Shown here one piece after another: positions 50,121 through 59,308 of a stretch of 64,000 nucleotides of DNA (position 1 is its first letter; the number at the start of each line of letters is the position of its first letter). Under the pieces are notes generated by a model that saw only the letters and a list, made by a program, of their open reading frames with translations, was not told where the DNA came from and did no database searches. The position numbers were made by a program, and so were the translations under genes. The stretch covers positions 1,021,881-1,085,880 of the forward strand of contig NZ_KB849765.1 of assembly GCF_000369005.1 (NCBI RefSeq), read 5' to 3'. The stretch is from Acinetobacter beijerinckii CIP 110307. Its GTDB lineage: Bacteria; Pseudomonadota; Gammaproteobacteria; Pseudomonadales; Moraxellaceae.

Positions 50121-51557
50121 TTATGTAACGTCAGCGGCTTCTAATGCTTGATATAAGTCGTGTACTGAAATGGGTTGTGGTAGACGACTAATCACTTGGC
50201 GAATCAGTTGCCATGTATAACCATCCGCACGATCAAGTAATAAATAAGGATAAGCTTGATCCTCATTTGAAAGTTTAATACGTTCAGCCCCATGTATCAC
50301 ACGAATTTTCTGATGCTCTTTCAATAAAATGACTGGGGTCAAAAAAGTTGCAGTGGTTTCATCAAAAGGAATAAATTTTTTGGTGTTAATGAAAGACACG
50401 GGAATATAAGGATATGCTCGTTCATCACGCTGCCAAACTAGATTACCGTTCATGATGCATTCATTAAATAGTAGCTCATGTTGATGGTAATGTTGTTTGA
50501 ATGTGACCCAATCAGTTTGATGAATTGAACTGGTTTTAGTATGTCTTTGATCGGTGTACGTTTGGAAAACAGTAGTCGCATATTCAATACTATGAGTACC
50601 AATCAAGACGACATAATGAGAAAATTGCCCTTGGGCATAGAGCTGTTCCGCCACAAAAATTTGTGCTTTTGACCAAACTGGTTGTACATCATTTTCAGCT
50701 TTTAAATAGAGCCAATCAATTTTAATGTTTTGATCAATTTCGTCATGTAAATCTACACGATACAACGATGGAAAAGTTTTTGGATCGATGCGTTCCAAGC
50801 GACAAACTAAGCCATCTAAGTTAAAATCTTTCAGCGCAACAGGCTTGGCTTTATTATTTAAATTTGCAATAGACTGATTTTGTCTAAAACTTGATTTTGT
50901 ACGTAAATTGGTTTGTGATTCCAGTGGTTTTGCAGTTGTCACGGGTTGAATTTTTTCTTCGATGATGGCCTGAAGCTGCGATTCAAAATGGATACTTTGC
51001 TCTCTGATAATCGAGATTGTATCTTTTGCTGGTGTTTGATTGGAATTCACAGCTGCATCAGCGATTGGTGTTTGAATAGGTTCAAGTACAGGAATAAGAC
51101 TTTTCAGCTCTTCATCCGTTTTGACATAACTTTGACCAGTATTTTTTAACCAATCTAATGCTTGCTCAGTTGAAGTAAACCAAGGGCTTTTCAGAAAAGA
51201 TAATGATGGACGAATAACCCATATTTGCCAATGTTGAGCTTGACGTAATGCTGCCCAACCCATTTCACCAGAAGCAAATAACGTATTTTCAACGCGACCC
51301 ATAAAATTAAATGTGCCGCGATAGGTCATACTAAAACCAAATTTCTCTAATTCTTCCGCAGAAAACTCTTCTTGTTGAATAAATTTTTTGAAAGGCGTGA
51401 GTTGATCTTGAAAAGTAGGATCATCACAAGATGCACAAATATCCTTAATTCGCTGCTTCGATTTTGCGATTTCAAACAGTGATGTTTTATCATTATTAAG
51501 CCCAACAACGAGATGCTTGAGCTCATCAACCAATAATGCTTTCTCTAATACGTCCAT
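50121..51557 (-). CDS. Hypothetical protein, 478 residues
   Basis: Not recognised. No signal peptide or membrane segment, so probably cytoplasmic. N-terminal part (1-160) has Trp-rich stretches (GWAALRQAQHWQIWVIRPSL). A polar linker with many Gln/Asn/Thr follows (about 165-255), then a C-terminal domain (about 255-478). Near residue 410 the run LTPVILLKEHQKIRVIHGAE is faintly like the ParB-type (..I.G..R) nucleotide-binding turn, but this is weak. AAGGAAAC overlaps the stop of the 59-residue ORF upstream, so the two are translationally linked. Confidence 0.65.
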   Translation of the reverse strand: MDVLEKALLVDELKHLVVGLNNDKTSLFEIAKSKQRIKDICASCDDPTFQDQLTPFKKFIQQEEFSAEELEKFGFSMTYRGTFNFMGRVENTLFASGEMGWAALRQAQHWQIWVIRPSLSFLKSPWFTSTEQALDWLKNTGQSYVKTDEELKSLIPVLEPIQTPIADAAVNSNQTPAKDTISIIREQSIHFESQLQAIIEEKIQPVTTAKPLESQTNLRTKSSFRQNQSIANLNNKAKPVALKDFNLDGLVCRLERIDPKTFPSLYRVDLHDEIDQNIKIDWLYLKAENDVQPVWSKAQIFVAEQLYAQGQFSHYVVLIGTHSIEYATTVFQTYTDQRHTKTSSIHQTDWVTFKQHYHQHELLFNECIMNGNLVWQRDERAYPYIPVSFINTKKFIPFDETTATFLTPVILLKEHQKIRVIHGAERIKLSNEDQAYPYLLLDRADGYTWQLIRQVISRLPQPISVHDLYQALEAADVT

Positions 51558-51568
51558 TGATAGTTTCC

Positions 51569-51748
51569 TTAGAGATAGGCTTGAGCCTGTTTTAAATAAT
51601 GAATGAGTACAATATTCACAGCATCTTCTATCAGTTTGTATTCAGTCTTGCTTACTAAAGTATGCTGTTTTGCCAGTGCTACAAGCTGTTGTATGCATAT
51701 TTGTTCTGGTTGAATCTGACCATTTATTAAGACTTGTAACTCTTGCAT
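51569..51748 (-). CDS. Small 59-residue protein upstream of the unknown gene
   Basis: Reads from ATG 51748 to TAA 51569. Begins MQELQVLINGQIQPEQICIQ and continues with a helical, Gln/Leu-rich body (QLVALAKQHTLVSKTEYKLI). Ends 11 bases before the 50121 gene, whose ribosome site overlaps this ORF's end. That coupling and the protein-like composition support a real gene, although its own ribosome site is poor. No homologue recognised. Confidence 0.55.
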   Translation of the reverse strand: MQELQVLINGQIQPEQICIQQLVALAKQHTLVSKTEYKLIEDAVNIVLIHYLKQAQAYL

Positions 51749-52143
51749 TTTAATAACAAAAGAATGTCACTTTATGACGATTATAGAAGAAAACCATGCA
51801 AAATCTATAGGGTGTAAGTTAGTAGAAAATCTCATTTAAATAGTCTAAATAGAGATTTTGATCATGTTTTAGCTTTGAAATATAAACATTTTAAAAAATT
51901 GAATCGGATAAATAGATGGTTTTATGAATATGTATCTATAAATTTATGTGTGGGTTGTGATTGTCTTCACATAATTATGACTCAAAAGTTGAGCAATAAA
52001 TTACTTCACTTTGTTACAGAAATTTTATCAAAGGATAAATGGTGCTGATTTAAGGATAATTGGTTGAATTAGCATCATAAATATAGAGGGGTTAGAAAAT
52101 TTGAATCTCAAATGATCATTTGAGATTCATCTCTTAGAAAAAA
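51749..52143. other. AT-rich intergenic stretch
   Basis: About 395 bases with no supported ORF. Contains AAAATCTC / GAGATTTT inverted repeat near 51830-51860 and a perfect 26-base palindrome at 52103-52128 near the frnE end. Presumably holds the promoter of the 51748 operon; none is clear. Confidence 0.4.
52103..52128 (-). terminator. Perfect palindrome after the DsbA-family gene
   Basis: GAATCTCAAATGA / TCATTTGAGATTC, no spacer, 16 bases beyond the stop on the minus strand, followed there by AAATTTTC. Likely a 3'-end hairpin; its perfect symmetry would also suit a protein-binding site. Confidence 0.5.
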
Positions 52144-52839
52144 TTAATGCTTAATTTGACACTGTTCATCATTACATTGAGCTGCATCGGTTTGCTCAAT
52201 TTGTTCAGTTGATGCAGATTGGGCTTGTTGTAATGCTTGTAAAAAAACTTCTCGTGGTTGGGCACCCGACAATGCAAGCTTTTGATCAAATACAAAGAAA
52301 GGAACACCCGTGACTTTGAGTTGTTCGTGCGCAATTTTTTCATCATGACGCACAAAATCAGCGAGTTCATCAGTATCCAATACATATTCAACTTCTGCAT
52401 TATCTAAACCGATACGAGAGGCGATTTCCTCTACAACTTCACGTTCACCAATCGCAAGACCTTCAGTCATGTATGCATGAAAAAAGGCTTCTTTCGCTTC
52501 ATTGCCTAAGCCCTTACTTTGTGCAAGGTGAATGATGCGATGTGCATTAAAACTATTGCCAGAATTGGCTTTTTGCCACTGGAAGTCGATGCCTTCCGAT
52601 GCCGCCATAGCTGCAACATTACGCTCCATTTCTTCCATTTCGGCAAAACTACGACCATATTTCTTAGCTAAACGTTCAGTGTTCGATGTGTCATGCTTTG
52701 CAGGGGCATTTTGATCAAGTTCATAACTATGCCAATGAATTTCAAGTTCGATACCAGCTTCAGCTGCCACATGTTCAAGACGTTTTTTGCCAATATAACA
52801 AAAAGGGCAGACCACATCTGACCAGATATCTACGCGCAT
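52144..52839 (-). CDS. DsbA-family thiol oxidoreductase, FrnE type
   Basis: 231 residues, cytoplasmic (no signal peptide). Thioredoxin-fold active site CPFC in SDVVCPFCYIGKKRLE at residues 11-14, and cis-Pro loop GVPFFVFDQKLALSGAQP. The C-terminus carries a second pair, CNDEQC (CX4C), as described for Deinococcus FrnE, a disulfide isomerase linked to oxidative stress. Divergent from the 53016 gene. Confidence 0.87.
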   Translation of the reverse strand: MRVDIWSDVVCPFCYIGKKRLEHVAAEAGIELEIHWHSYELDQNAPAKHDTSNTERLAKKYGRSFAEMEEMERNVAAMAASEGIDFQWQKANSGNSFNAHRIIHLAQSKGLGNEAKEAFFHAYMTEGLAIGEREVVEEIASRIGLDNAEVEYVLDTDELADFVRHDEKIAHEQLKVTGVPFFVFDQKLALSGAQPREVFLQALQQAQSASTEQIEQTDAAQCNDEQCQIKH

Positions 52840-53015
52840 AGTAAATCTCTACAATTATCAATAACAGAGATAATAAGGGCGAAGCTAATGAATTTAAAGC
52901 GAGGAAAATGTAATGCTCCGTTACGAGAAATGAAATAAAAAATACTTCAGTCGAATAGATTATTGATTAGAATCAAATCAAGGACATAAAAAATATAATT
53001 AAATTTGGAGGCAGC

Positions 53016-53765
53016 ATGCGCCGTTTTATCATATTGATAACTGTAATCGTGGTATGTATTGGTTCTTTTTTTCTATACCAGCAGATTAAAAAAAATAATG
53101 CTGTGAATAATCAGCATATGTTTGAAGTGGTTATGGCTGAAAAAATGAAAATGCTCTATGGTCAGGCTCAAGATTGGACCACACCTGTCACATTGGACAT
53201 ACATGATGATCGCTTATCTGGTGATTATAAATTAATGTCAGAGTTTCTACTGACTTATTGGATGCAAAATATCGAAGCCAGAAATGAGTATCTTAGAGCG
53301 TTAAAAGCTGCGCGCTGGGATACTTTTTTAGATGTTGGGCGTTTGGATCGAGATCGTAAACAAAACTATCAGGAAACTGAAAAAATGTTTGTAGATGTGC
53401 GTCGTATTTCTGCTGAATATGAAAATCGCCGTCAAAAAATACATGCTGATGCGATTGAACAAGCCCAAAAAATTGCAATCGAGAAAGAAATGAGAGCATC
53501 TTTACAAATGAAATTGGCAAATAATTTAAAATCAGACAAAGCGCATGACATTTTCCCGATTGAGCAACAAATTATTGAAAAAGCGCAAGCAATGTTTGAC
53601 ATGCTTAAAAAGTATCAATGGCAAGCGAAGGATAAAACCATCTTATTTCATGAATCAGCACAAGTGAAAAAATTCAATTCGCTTTATCAAGATGTACTCA
53701 AATTGAATGCCAAGATGGAGAAAATTAAGAAAAACAATGTTGAGGTTTTGGAAGATGAATTATAG
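53016..53765 (+). CDS. Membrane-anchored coiled-coil protein, hypothetical
   Basis: 249 residues. One N-terminal membrane helix (FIILITVIVVCIGSFFLY), then a mostly helical exterior rich in Lys/Glu/Gln with coiled-coil character (QETEKMFVDVRRISAEYENR and beyond). Not recognised. TGGAGG precedes the ATG. An ABC exporter gene starts 107 bases downstream in the same direction, so the two may act together, for example as an exporter and accessory; this is positional inference. Confidence 0.65.
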   Translation: MRRFIILITVIVVCIGSFFLYQQIKKNNAVNNQHMFEVVMAEKMKMLYGQAQDWTTPVTLDIHDDRLSGDYKLMSEFLLTYWMQNIEARNEYLRALKAARWDTFLDVGRLDRDRKQNYQETEKMFVDVRRISAEYENRRQKIHADAIEQAQKIAIEKEMRASLQMKLANNLKSDKAHDIFPIEQQIIEKAQAMFDMLKKYQWQAKDKTILFHESAQVKKFNSLYQDVLKLNAKMEKIKKNNVEVLEDEL

Positions 53766-53872
53766 CGTTATCTGAATGGGTACTTGGGAAAATGAAGCCT
53801 AGCAACAAGTAATCGGTATAGCTCAGTGATAACATTATTTAAATTAAACAATGGAGAATAAACGTCAAAACC

Positions 53873-55678
53873 ATGAATTTATGGCAGCTTTTTAATAAAG
53901 TTCGACCTTTCGTTGCACCTTATAAATTACTGGTCATCGTTACCCTGGTTCTTACGCTAATTGGTGCATTAACTGCTCAAGTAAACGCACTCACGCTGCA
54001 ATATGCTGTTGATCAGATTAACCGCCTAGTTGAAGCAGGACAAGGGCTGAGTGAGGGATGGCATATCTTGGTGACGATCAGTGTGATTCTACTTTCTAAG
54101 GAAATTATAAGCACTCTGATCCAATTTGGACAAAAGTTGTTTGGTGAACGTTTAAGGATCATGGTATCGCAAGATGTTGCGCAATCGATTATTGAAAAAT
54201 TTCTAAGTTATCGGCTTTCATTTTTTACTCAAGATGATAATCAAGCTGGAAAGTTACAAACGCGTATTGATCGCGGGATTGGATCGATTACAAGGCTAAT
54301 TCAAATCTTTTTTATTGATATTCTTCCTCTTTTTAGCAGTGCAATTCTGGCATTAGGATTGATGTTCTACGCAAACTTTTGGATTGGGTTAGTGGCGTTA
54401 TCGATTGTTCCTATTTATTTTTGGCTAACGTTCAAACAAGCACAAAAATTAGGGGGTGTAAGACGAAGTCTACGCGATGGGCGAGAGCGTAAAAGTCAGG
54501 GAATTTTGAGTATTATCAATTCCATTACGGTGATTAAATCTTTTAACCGTGAAAAAGTAGAGGCTGAGAAGCAGCTCATTTTACAAAAACAACTGACTGA
54601 TAATCAGATGCACACTCGTCAAATTAGCTTTATTTTTGATGGAGTAAAGACTTTTACCGAACAAATTGGCATTGTATTTATCATTATTCTTACCGCTTAT
54701 TTTGTCCTAGTGGGTGACATGAGTATTGGGATGATCATGTTTCATATTTTATTATTTAACAATGTTTCTGCCCCCATTCGTTCATTGCATCGTATTTATG
54801 ATGAAGTCAATGATGCCATGATATATGCAGAAAGTTTCTTTCAGATTCTTGAGGCAGATCATGAGATCGAAACTTCAGGTCAAGATAAACCATTGCAACT
54901 TCGTGGACAATTTGAATTAAAGCAGGTCGATTTTCATTATCCAAATGGTCATCATGCGCTCAAGAATATTAATATGATCATTCAACCCAATAAAATTACT
55001 GCATTGGTTGGGTTATCAGGTGCAGGTAAATCCACATTAATTAGTCTATTGGATAAGTTTTATCTACCTCAATTCGGGCAAATTTTGATGGATGGAATTG
55101 ATCTTAAAGATATAGATACAGAATATTTGCGAGATCACATTGGTTTGGTATTACAAAAAAATCATATTTTTCAAGGAAGCATTCAAGACAATATTTGCTA
55201 TGGAAAAATGGATGCTACCGAAGAGGAAATTATCCAAGCAGCAAAAAAAGCATCGATTCATGAGCAAATTTTGAAATTGCCCAAAGCTTATCAATCTGAT
55301 GCCTTGTTACTTTCTGGTGGGCAACAGCAACGTATCGCGATTGCACGTATGTTCCTCAAAAATCCGCCAATTATATTTTTAGATGAACCAACAGCAAGTC
55401 TAGATGCAATTGCTACTGAACAGATCAAACAGAGTCTAGATGAAATTAAACAAGGGCGTACCGTCATTATTATTTCGCATAGTCTTTCGCAGATTATTGA
55501 TGCTGACTACACCTATGTGATGCAAGATGGTGAGATTGTTGAGCATGGTGAACATCATCAACTCTATCAGCAGCAAGGTGTGTATAAAGACATTTTTGAT
55601 GCGATGGCGAAAAGTTTAAATATTGAGAAGATTGCCAAGACTTTTGATAATGAAGGTGAAGAAGAGACACATAGTTGA
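53873..55678 (+). CDS. ABC exporter, fused membrane and ATPase domains
   Basis: 601 residues, type I (MsbA-like) half-transporter. Six membrane helices in about residues 15-310, then the nucleotide-binding domain with Walker A GLSGAGKST, Q-loop region VLQKNHIFQGSI, signature LLSGGQQQRIAIAR, Walker B IIFLDEPTA and switch His in IIISHS. Substrate (lipid, peptide or drug) not predictable. GGAG lies 17 bases before the ATG, rather far. Confidence 0.87.
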   Translation: MNLWQLFNKVRPFVAPYKLLVIVTLVLTLIGALTAQVNALTLQYAVDQINRLVEAGQGLSEGWHILVTISVILLSKEIISTLIQFGQKLFGERLRIMVSQDVAQSIIEKFLSYRLSFFTQDDNQAGKLQTRIDRGIGSITRLIQIFFIDILPLFSSAILALGLMFYANFWIGLVALSIVPIYFWLTFKQAQKLGGVRRSLRDGRERKSQGILSIINSITVIKSFNREKVEAEKQLILQKQLTDNQMHTRQISFIFDGVKTFTEQIGIVFIIILTAYFVLVGDMSIGMIMFHILLFNNVSAPIRSLHRIYDEVNDAMIYAESFFQILEADHEIETSGQDKPLQLRGQFELKQVDFHYPNGHHALKNINMIIQPNKITALVGLSGAGKSTLISLLDKFYLPQFGQILMDGIDLKDIDTEYLRDHIGLVLQKNHIFQGSIQDNICYGKMDATEEEIIQAAKKASIHEQILKLPKAYQSDALLLSGGQQQRIAIARMFLKNPPIIFLDEPTASLDAIATEQIKQSLDEIKQGRTVIIISHSLSQIIDADYTYVMQDGEIVEHGEHHQLYQQQGVYKDIFDAMAKSLNIEKIAKTFDNEGEEETHS

Positions 55679-55713
55679 TCTAAATCAAGATAATGAAATA
55701 CATCAAATATTTA

Positions 55714-55752
55714 AGGTCTTTGAAATAGTCAGAGCTGAAAATTCAAAGACCT
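55714..55752. terminator. Inverted repeat between convergent genes
   Basis: AGGTCTTTGAA / TTCAAAGACCT with a 17-base loop, between the ABC exporter and the lipoprotein on the opposite strand. No clear T-run on either side, so termination is only likely from position. Confidence 0.5.
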
Positions 55753-55760
55753 ATTATTAT

Positions 55761-56465
55761 TTAATCAAAAATCTTTTCAGCAGCTTGGAACGGTAAGCTC
55801 ACGACATCAATTGCGACTGCGAAAGGTAATAAAACTAACTTTTCAAAAGGGTTCATGCCTGATTTCGACTTATAGCTTTCCTGTTGGTTGGTATAAATCG
55901 TAACTTGATAAGATTTACTTAATGCTTTTAAAGAGCTGAGATTGTTAGCGGCAGGGTAAACCACCCCCGCTAATTTAATATCAAAACAAAAGCGCTGCGC
56001 TTTCATACGCTCATCACTCGATGATGAACACTCTTTCGCTCCATTTTCAATAAAAAACTCTAAGTCTTTTTTGCTCAAATCTTCTTTTAGCTTTACATAT
56101 GAAAGTGGCAAAGTACCTGAAAAGTAACCATCATTCTTTTCTGAGTAAAAGTTTAAGTCACGAGTAATCTGAATATTTTTAGGATCGAGTTTATTGATCA
56201 AGCTTACAAATTGCGCACCACCTTGCGTCAAAATATAACTATTTTTTTGACCTGCGATAACAATGCTATCTCGCGGTAAATTTGCTGAAGCTTGTGCAGG
56301 TTGTCCAAAAGCAATTACGTTATCTTCAACTAATGTCACTTTTGTTGTACGCGTATAGGTTTTATTGTCCTTACTAATTAGGGTTTTGGTTGCACAGCCT
56401 GTTGTGGTTAAAAGTACCCCAAGAATAGCAATACTTATTGATGATTGAGTCAGTTTTAAAAACAT
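55761..56465 (-). CDS. Hypothetical lipoprotein
   Basis: 234 residues. Signal peptide with lipobox LTTTGC (Cys at about 24). The body is a mixed alpha/beta exterior of unknown family, with two further Cys (AKECSSSS and QRFCFD) that could form a disulfide. The hydrophobic C-terminal stretch LVLLPFAVAIDVVSLPFQAA recalls small YceK/YidQ-like lipoproteins. Likely envelope-attached. Monocistronic. Confidence 0.7.
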   Translation of the reverse strand: MFLKLTQSSISIAILGVLLTTTGCATKTLISKDNKTYTRTTKVTLVEDNVIAFGQPAQASANLPRDSIVIAGQKNSYILTQGGAQFVSLINKLDPKNIQITRDLNFYSEKNDGYFSGTLPLSYVKLKEDLSKKDLEFFIENGAKECSSSSDERMKAQRFCFDIKLAGVVYPAANNLSSLKALSKSYQVTIYTNQQESYKSKSGMNPFEKLVLLPFAVAIDVVSLPFQAAEKIFD

Positions 56466-56762
56466 CCCTTTCTCCTAATAATTTGAATTTTAAAAATTAA
56501 AAAATATTTAGTATTTATAAAATATTGATAGGACAATAATAAAATAAGTTCATAGAAGCGAGTTTTTTTTCGCTAAAGGTGTCAAATTTTACAAAGATTA
56601 AACAGGTGAGTATATTTGTACTTGCCTAGATAAAGTACAAAATTCGAATGAAATGTACCGTTTATCTGACCTGTACTGAATCAAAATGCACTTTGTTGTA
56701 GCCTATTAAATAGATGCTTTTATTTTTTCATTTTTTGGCGACTGATTTTGGAGTAAGTAAAC

Positions 56763-57278
56763 GTGAACATTCTAAAACAATCAGCTTTTATGATTATATT
56801 TGCTTCTGTAATTGGTTTACCAACAGTTCAAGCAGATGAAGTAACAACACTACCAACCATTCGAATTATGGCTGAGTCAGAGTTACGTGAGGAAGTTGGT
56901 TTTGTACCTTTTCAAGAAGATAAAAAAGTAAGACAAGCTTTAGAGCATGAGCAATATAAAGTTCACACAGACATACAGAATGCTAAAGCCAGTGAAAGCA
57001 CTGGTTCGGTTGAATATCAAGCAAAAATAACACCGCCCGATTTATCTCAAGTATCTCCATTCTTGGAAGATTATATTTTAGCTGTTGCCGCTGGTTTGCA
57101 ATCATCTGATCCAACCAATGGTTTATTTAAAATGCTAGAACCACTAAAAATTAATCCAGGCAATGCTAACGCTTTCCGTGAAGGAACGATGAAAGTCAGT
57201 TTAGATGATATTTTAAAGTTGCAGCAACAAATTCGAGATGGTTTAAATAATCCACAAAATAATTTTTTCACACGTTAA
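56763..57278 (+). CDS. Secreted protein of unknown function
   Basis: 171 residues with a signal peptide (cleavage near VQA-D). The mature start, DEVTTLPTIRIMAESEL, resembles the N-terminal box seen before the plug of many TonB-dependent receptors, but no barrel follows. The rest is helical and polar. GTG 56763 is used, with GGAG 10 bases upstream. A Pseudomonas/Acinetobacter periplasmic protein, role unknown. Confidence 0.65.
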   Translation: MNILKQSAFMIIFASVIGLPTVQADEVTTLPTIRIMAESELREEVGFVPFQEDKKVRQALEHEQYKVHTDIQNAKASESTGSVEYQAKITPPDLSQVSPFLEDYILAVAAGLQSSDPTNGLFKMLEPLKINPGNANAFREGTMKVSLDDILKLQQQIRDGLNNPQNNFFTR

Positions 57279-57305
57279 GTTTTAAATATATAGATTAAAT
57301 GAGTG

Positions 57306-57330
57306 ATCCCCGCGATAAGCGGGGATTTTT
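57306..57330 (+). terminator. Terminator after the secreted-protein gene
   Basis: ATCCCCGC / GCGGGGAT, loop GATAA, then T-run. Shares its core with the terminator at 58077-58105. Confidence 0.92.
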
Positions 57331-57331
57331 A

Positions 57332-57955
57332 TTACTGTTTAAGATAACGCTCAAAAATGATTGAAAAATCATAATCTTCTATTTGCTTACGACGTTCAGT
57401 GAACTTCGTTTCAACTTGAATCGTTGTCTGCGAAATAATATCAGGTAGGTTCAGTAAAATTTGTTCAGGTAGTTCACGTAATGAGAACATATTATTCACA
57501 GCTTGCTGAGTAATCACCAACGAATTCATTTGACGCTCGATTTCTTTACAAGCTTCACCAATGCTAAACAATGCCTTATATAAATCTCGCACTTTCTCAA
57601 TTTGAGATTTTTCAATGTCTATCGAATAACTGGTTGCGCCAAGTTTAAACTTTATTTCTACATCACGATCTACAGTTCCAGCTGTTTCGAGTAGAACTTG
57701 GCTAATTTGGTGATGTTTATATGGATAGCGATAGAGTGTACGTTTTTTACTAACAGCACTGGTACCATCAAGGTGAATAAATGAAGTGTTGGTAAAGCAG
57801 TACTCATCAGTTTTTGCTTTGATTAAAAAGAAAATCTTTTCATTGTCTTCATGGAAAATGTAGTCATCAATATCAGTCTTATCATAATCTTGAGGTTCAA
57901 TAATCTTCCCGATATCACTGGTTCCCATTAAATCGGCTGCCATATTTTTAAACAT
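57332..57955 (-). CDS. Bacterial PH-domain protein (YvbH-like)
   Basis: 207 residues. The segment EKIFFLIKAKTDEYCFTNTS with GTSAVSKKRTLYRYPYKHHQ matches the bacterial PH domain PF08000 (about residues 20-125). A helical C-terminal part corresponds to the YvbH oligomerisation extension. Function unknown; not membrane-bound by sequence. It sits between two near-identical terminator hairpins. Confidence 0.78.
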   Translation of the reverse strand: MFKNMAADLMGTSDIGKIIEPQDYDKTDIDDYIFHEDNEKIFFLIKAKTDEYCFTNTSFIHLDGTSAVSKKRTLYRYPYKHHQISQVLLETAGTVDRDVEIKFKLGATSYSIDIEKSQIEKVRDLYKALFSIGEACKEIERQMNSLVITQQAVNNMFSLRELPEQILLNLPDIISQTTIQVETKFTERRKQIEDYDFSIIFERYLKQ

Positions 57956-58076
57956 TGTTAGAACCTTATAGTTTTTGGAACTTAGGATAATAATTTGCTG
58001 GGTGTTGTTCTGTCTACAGTGGACATTTGTATTTTAAAAATTCAATATAGTCTAGAAAAGCATTTCTATCACATAA

Positions 58077-58105
58077 AAAAATCCCCGCACTTTGCGGGGA
58101 TTTTT
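58077..58105. terminator. Bidirectional terminator after fadA
   Basis: AAAAATCCCCGC / GCGGGGATTTTT, small loop, symmetrical A and T tracts. Serves fadA on the minus strand. Confidence 0.93.
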
Positions 58106-58123
58106 CGTTTATCTCAGTGTCGA

Positions 58124-59296
<1,173 letters not shown>

Positions 59297-59308
59297 TCAC
59301 GTCGCTCC

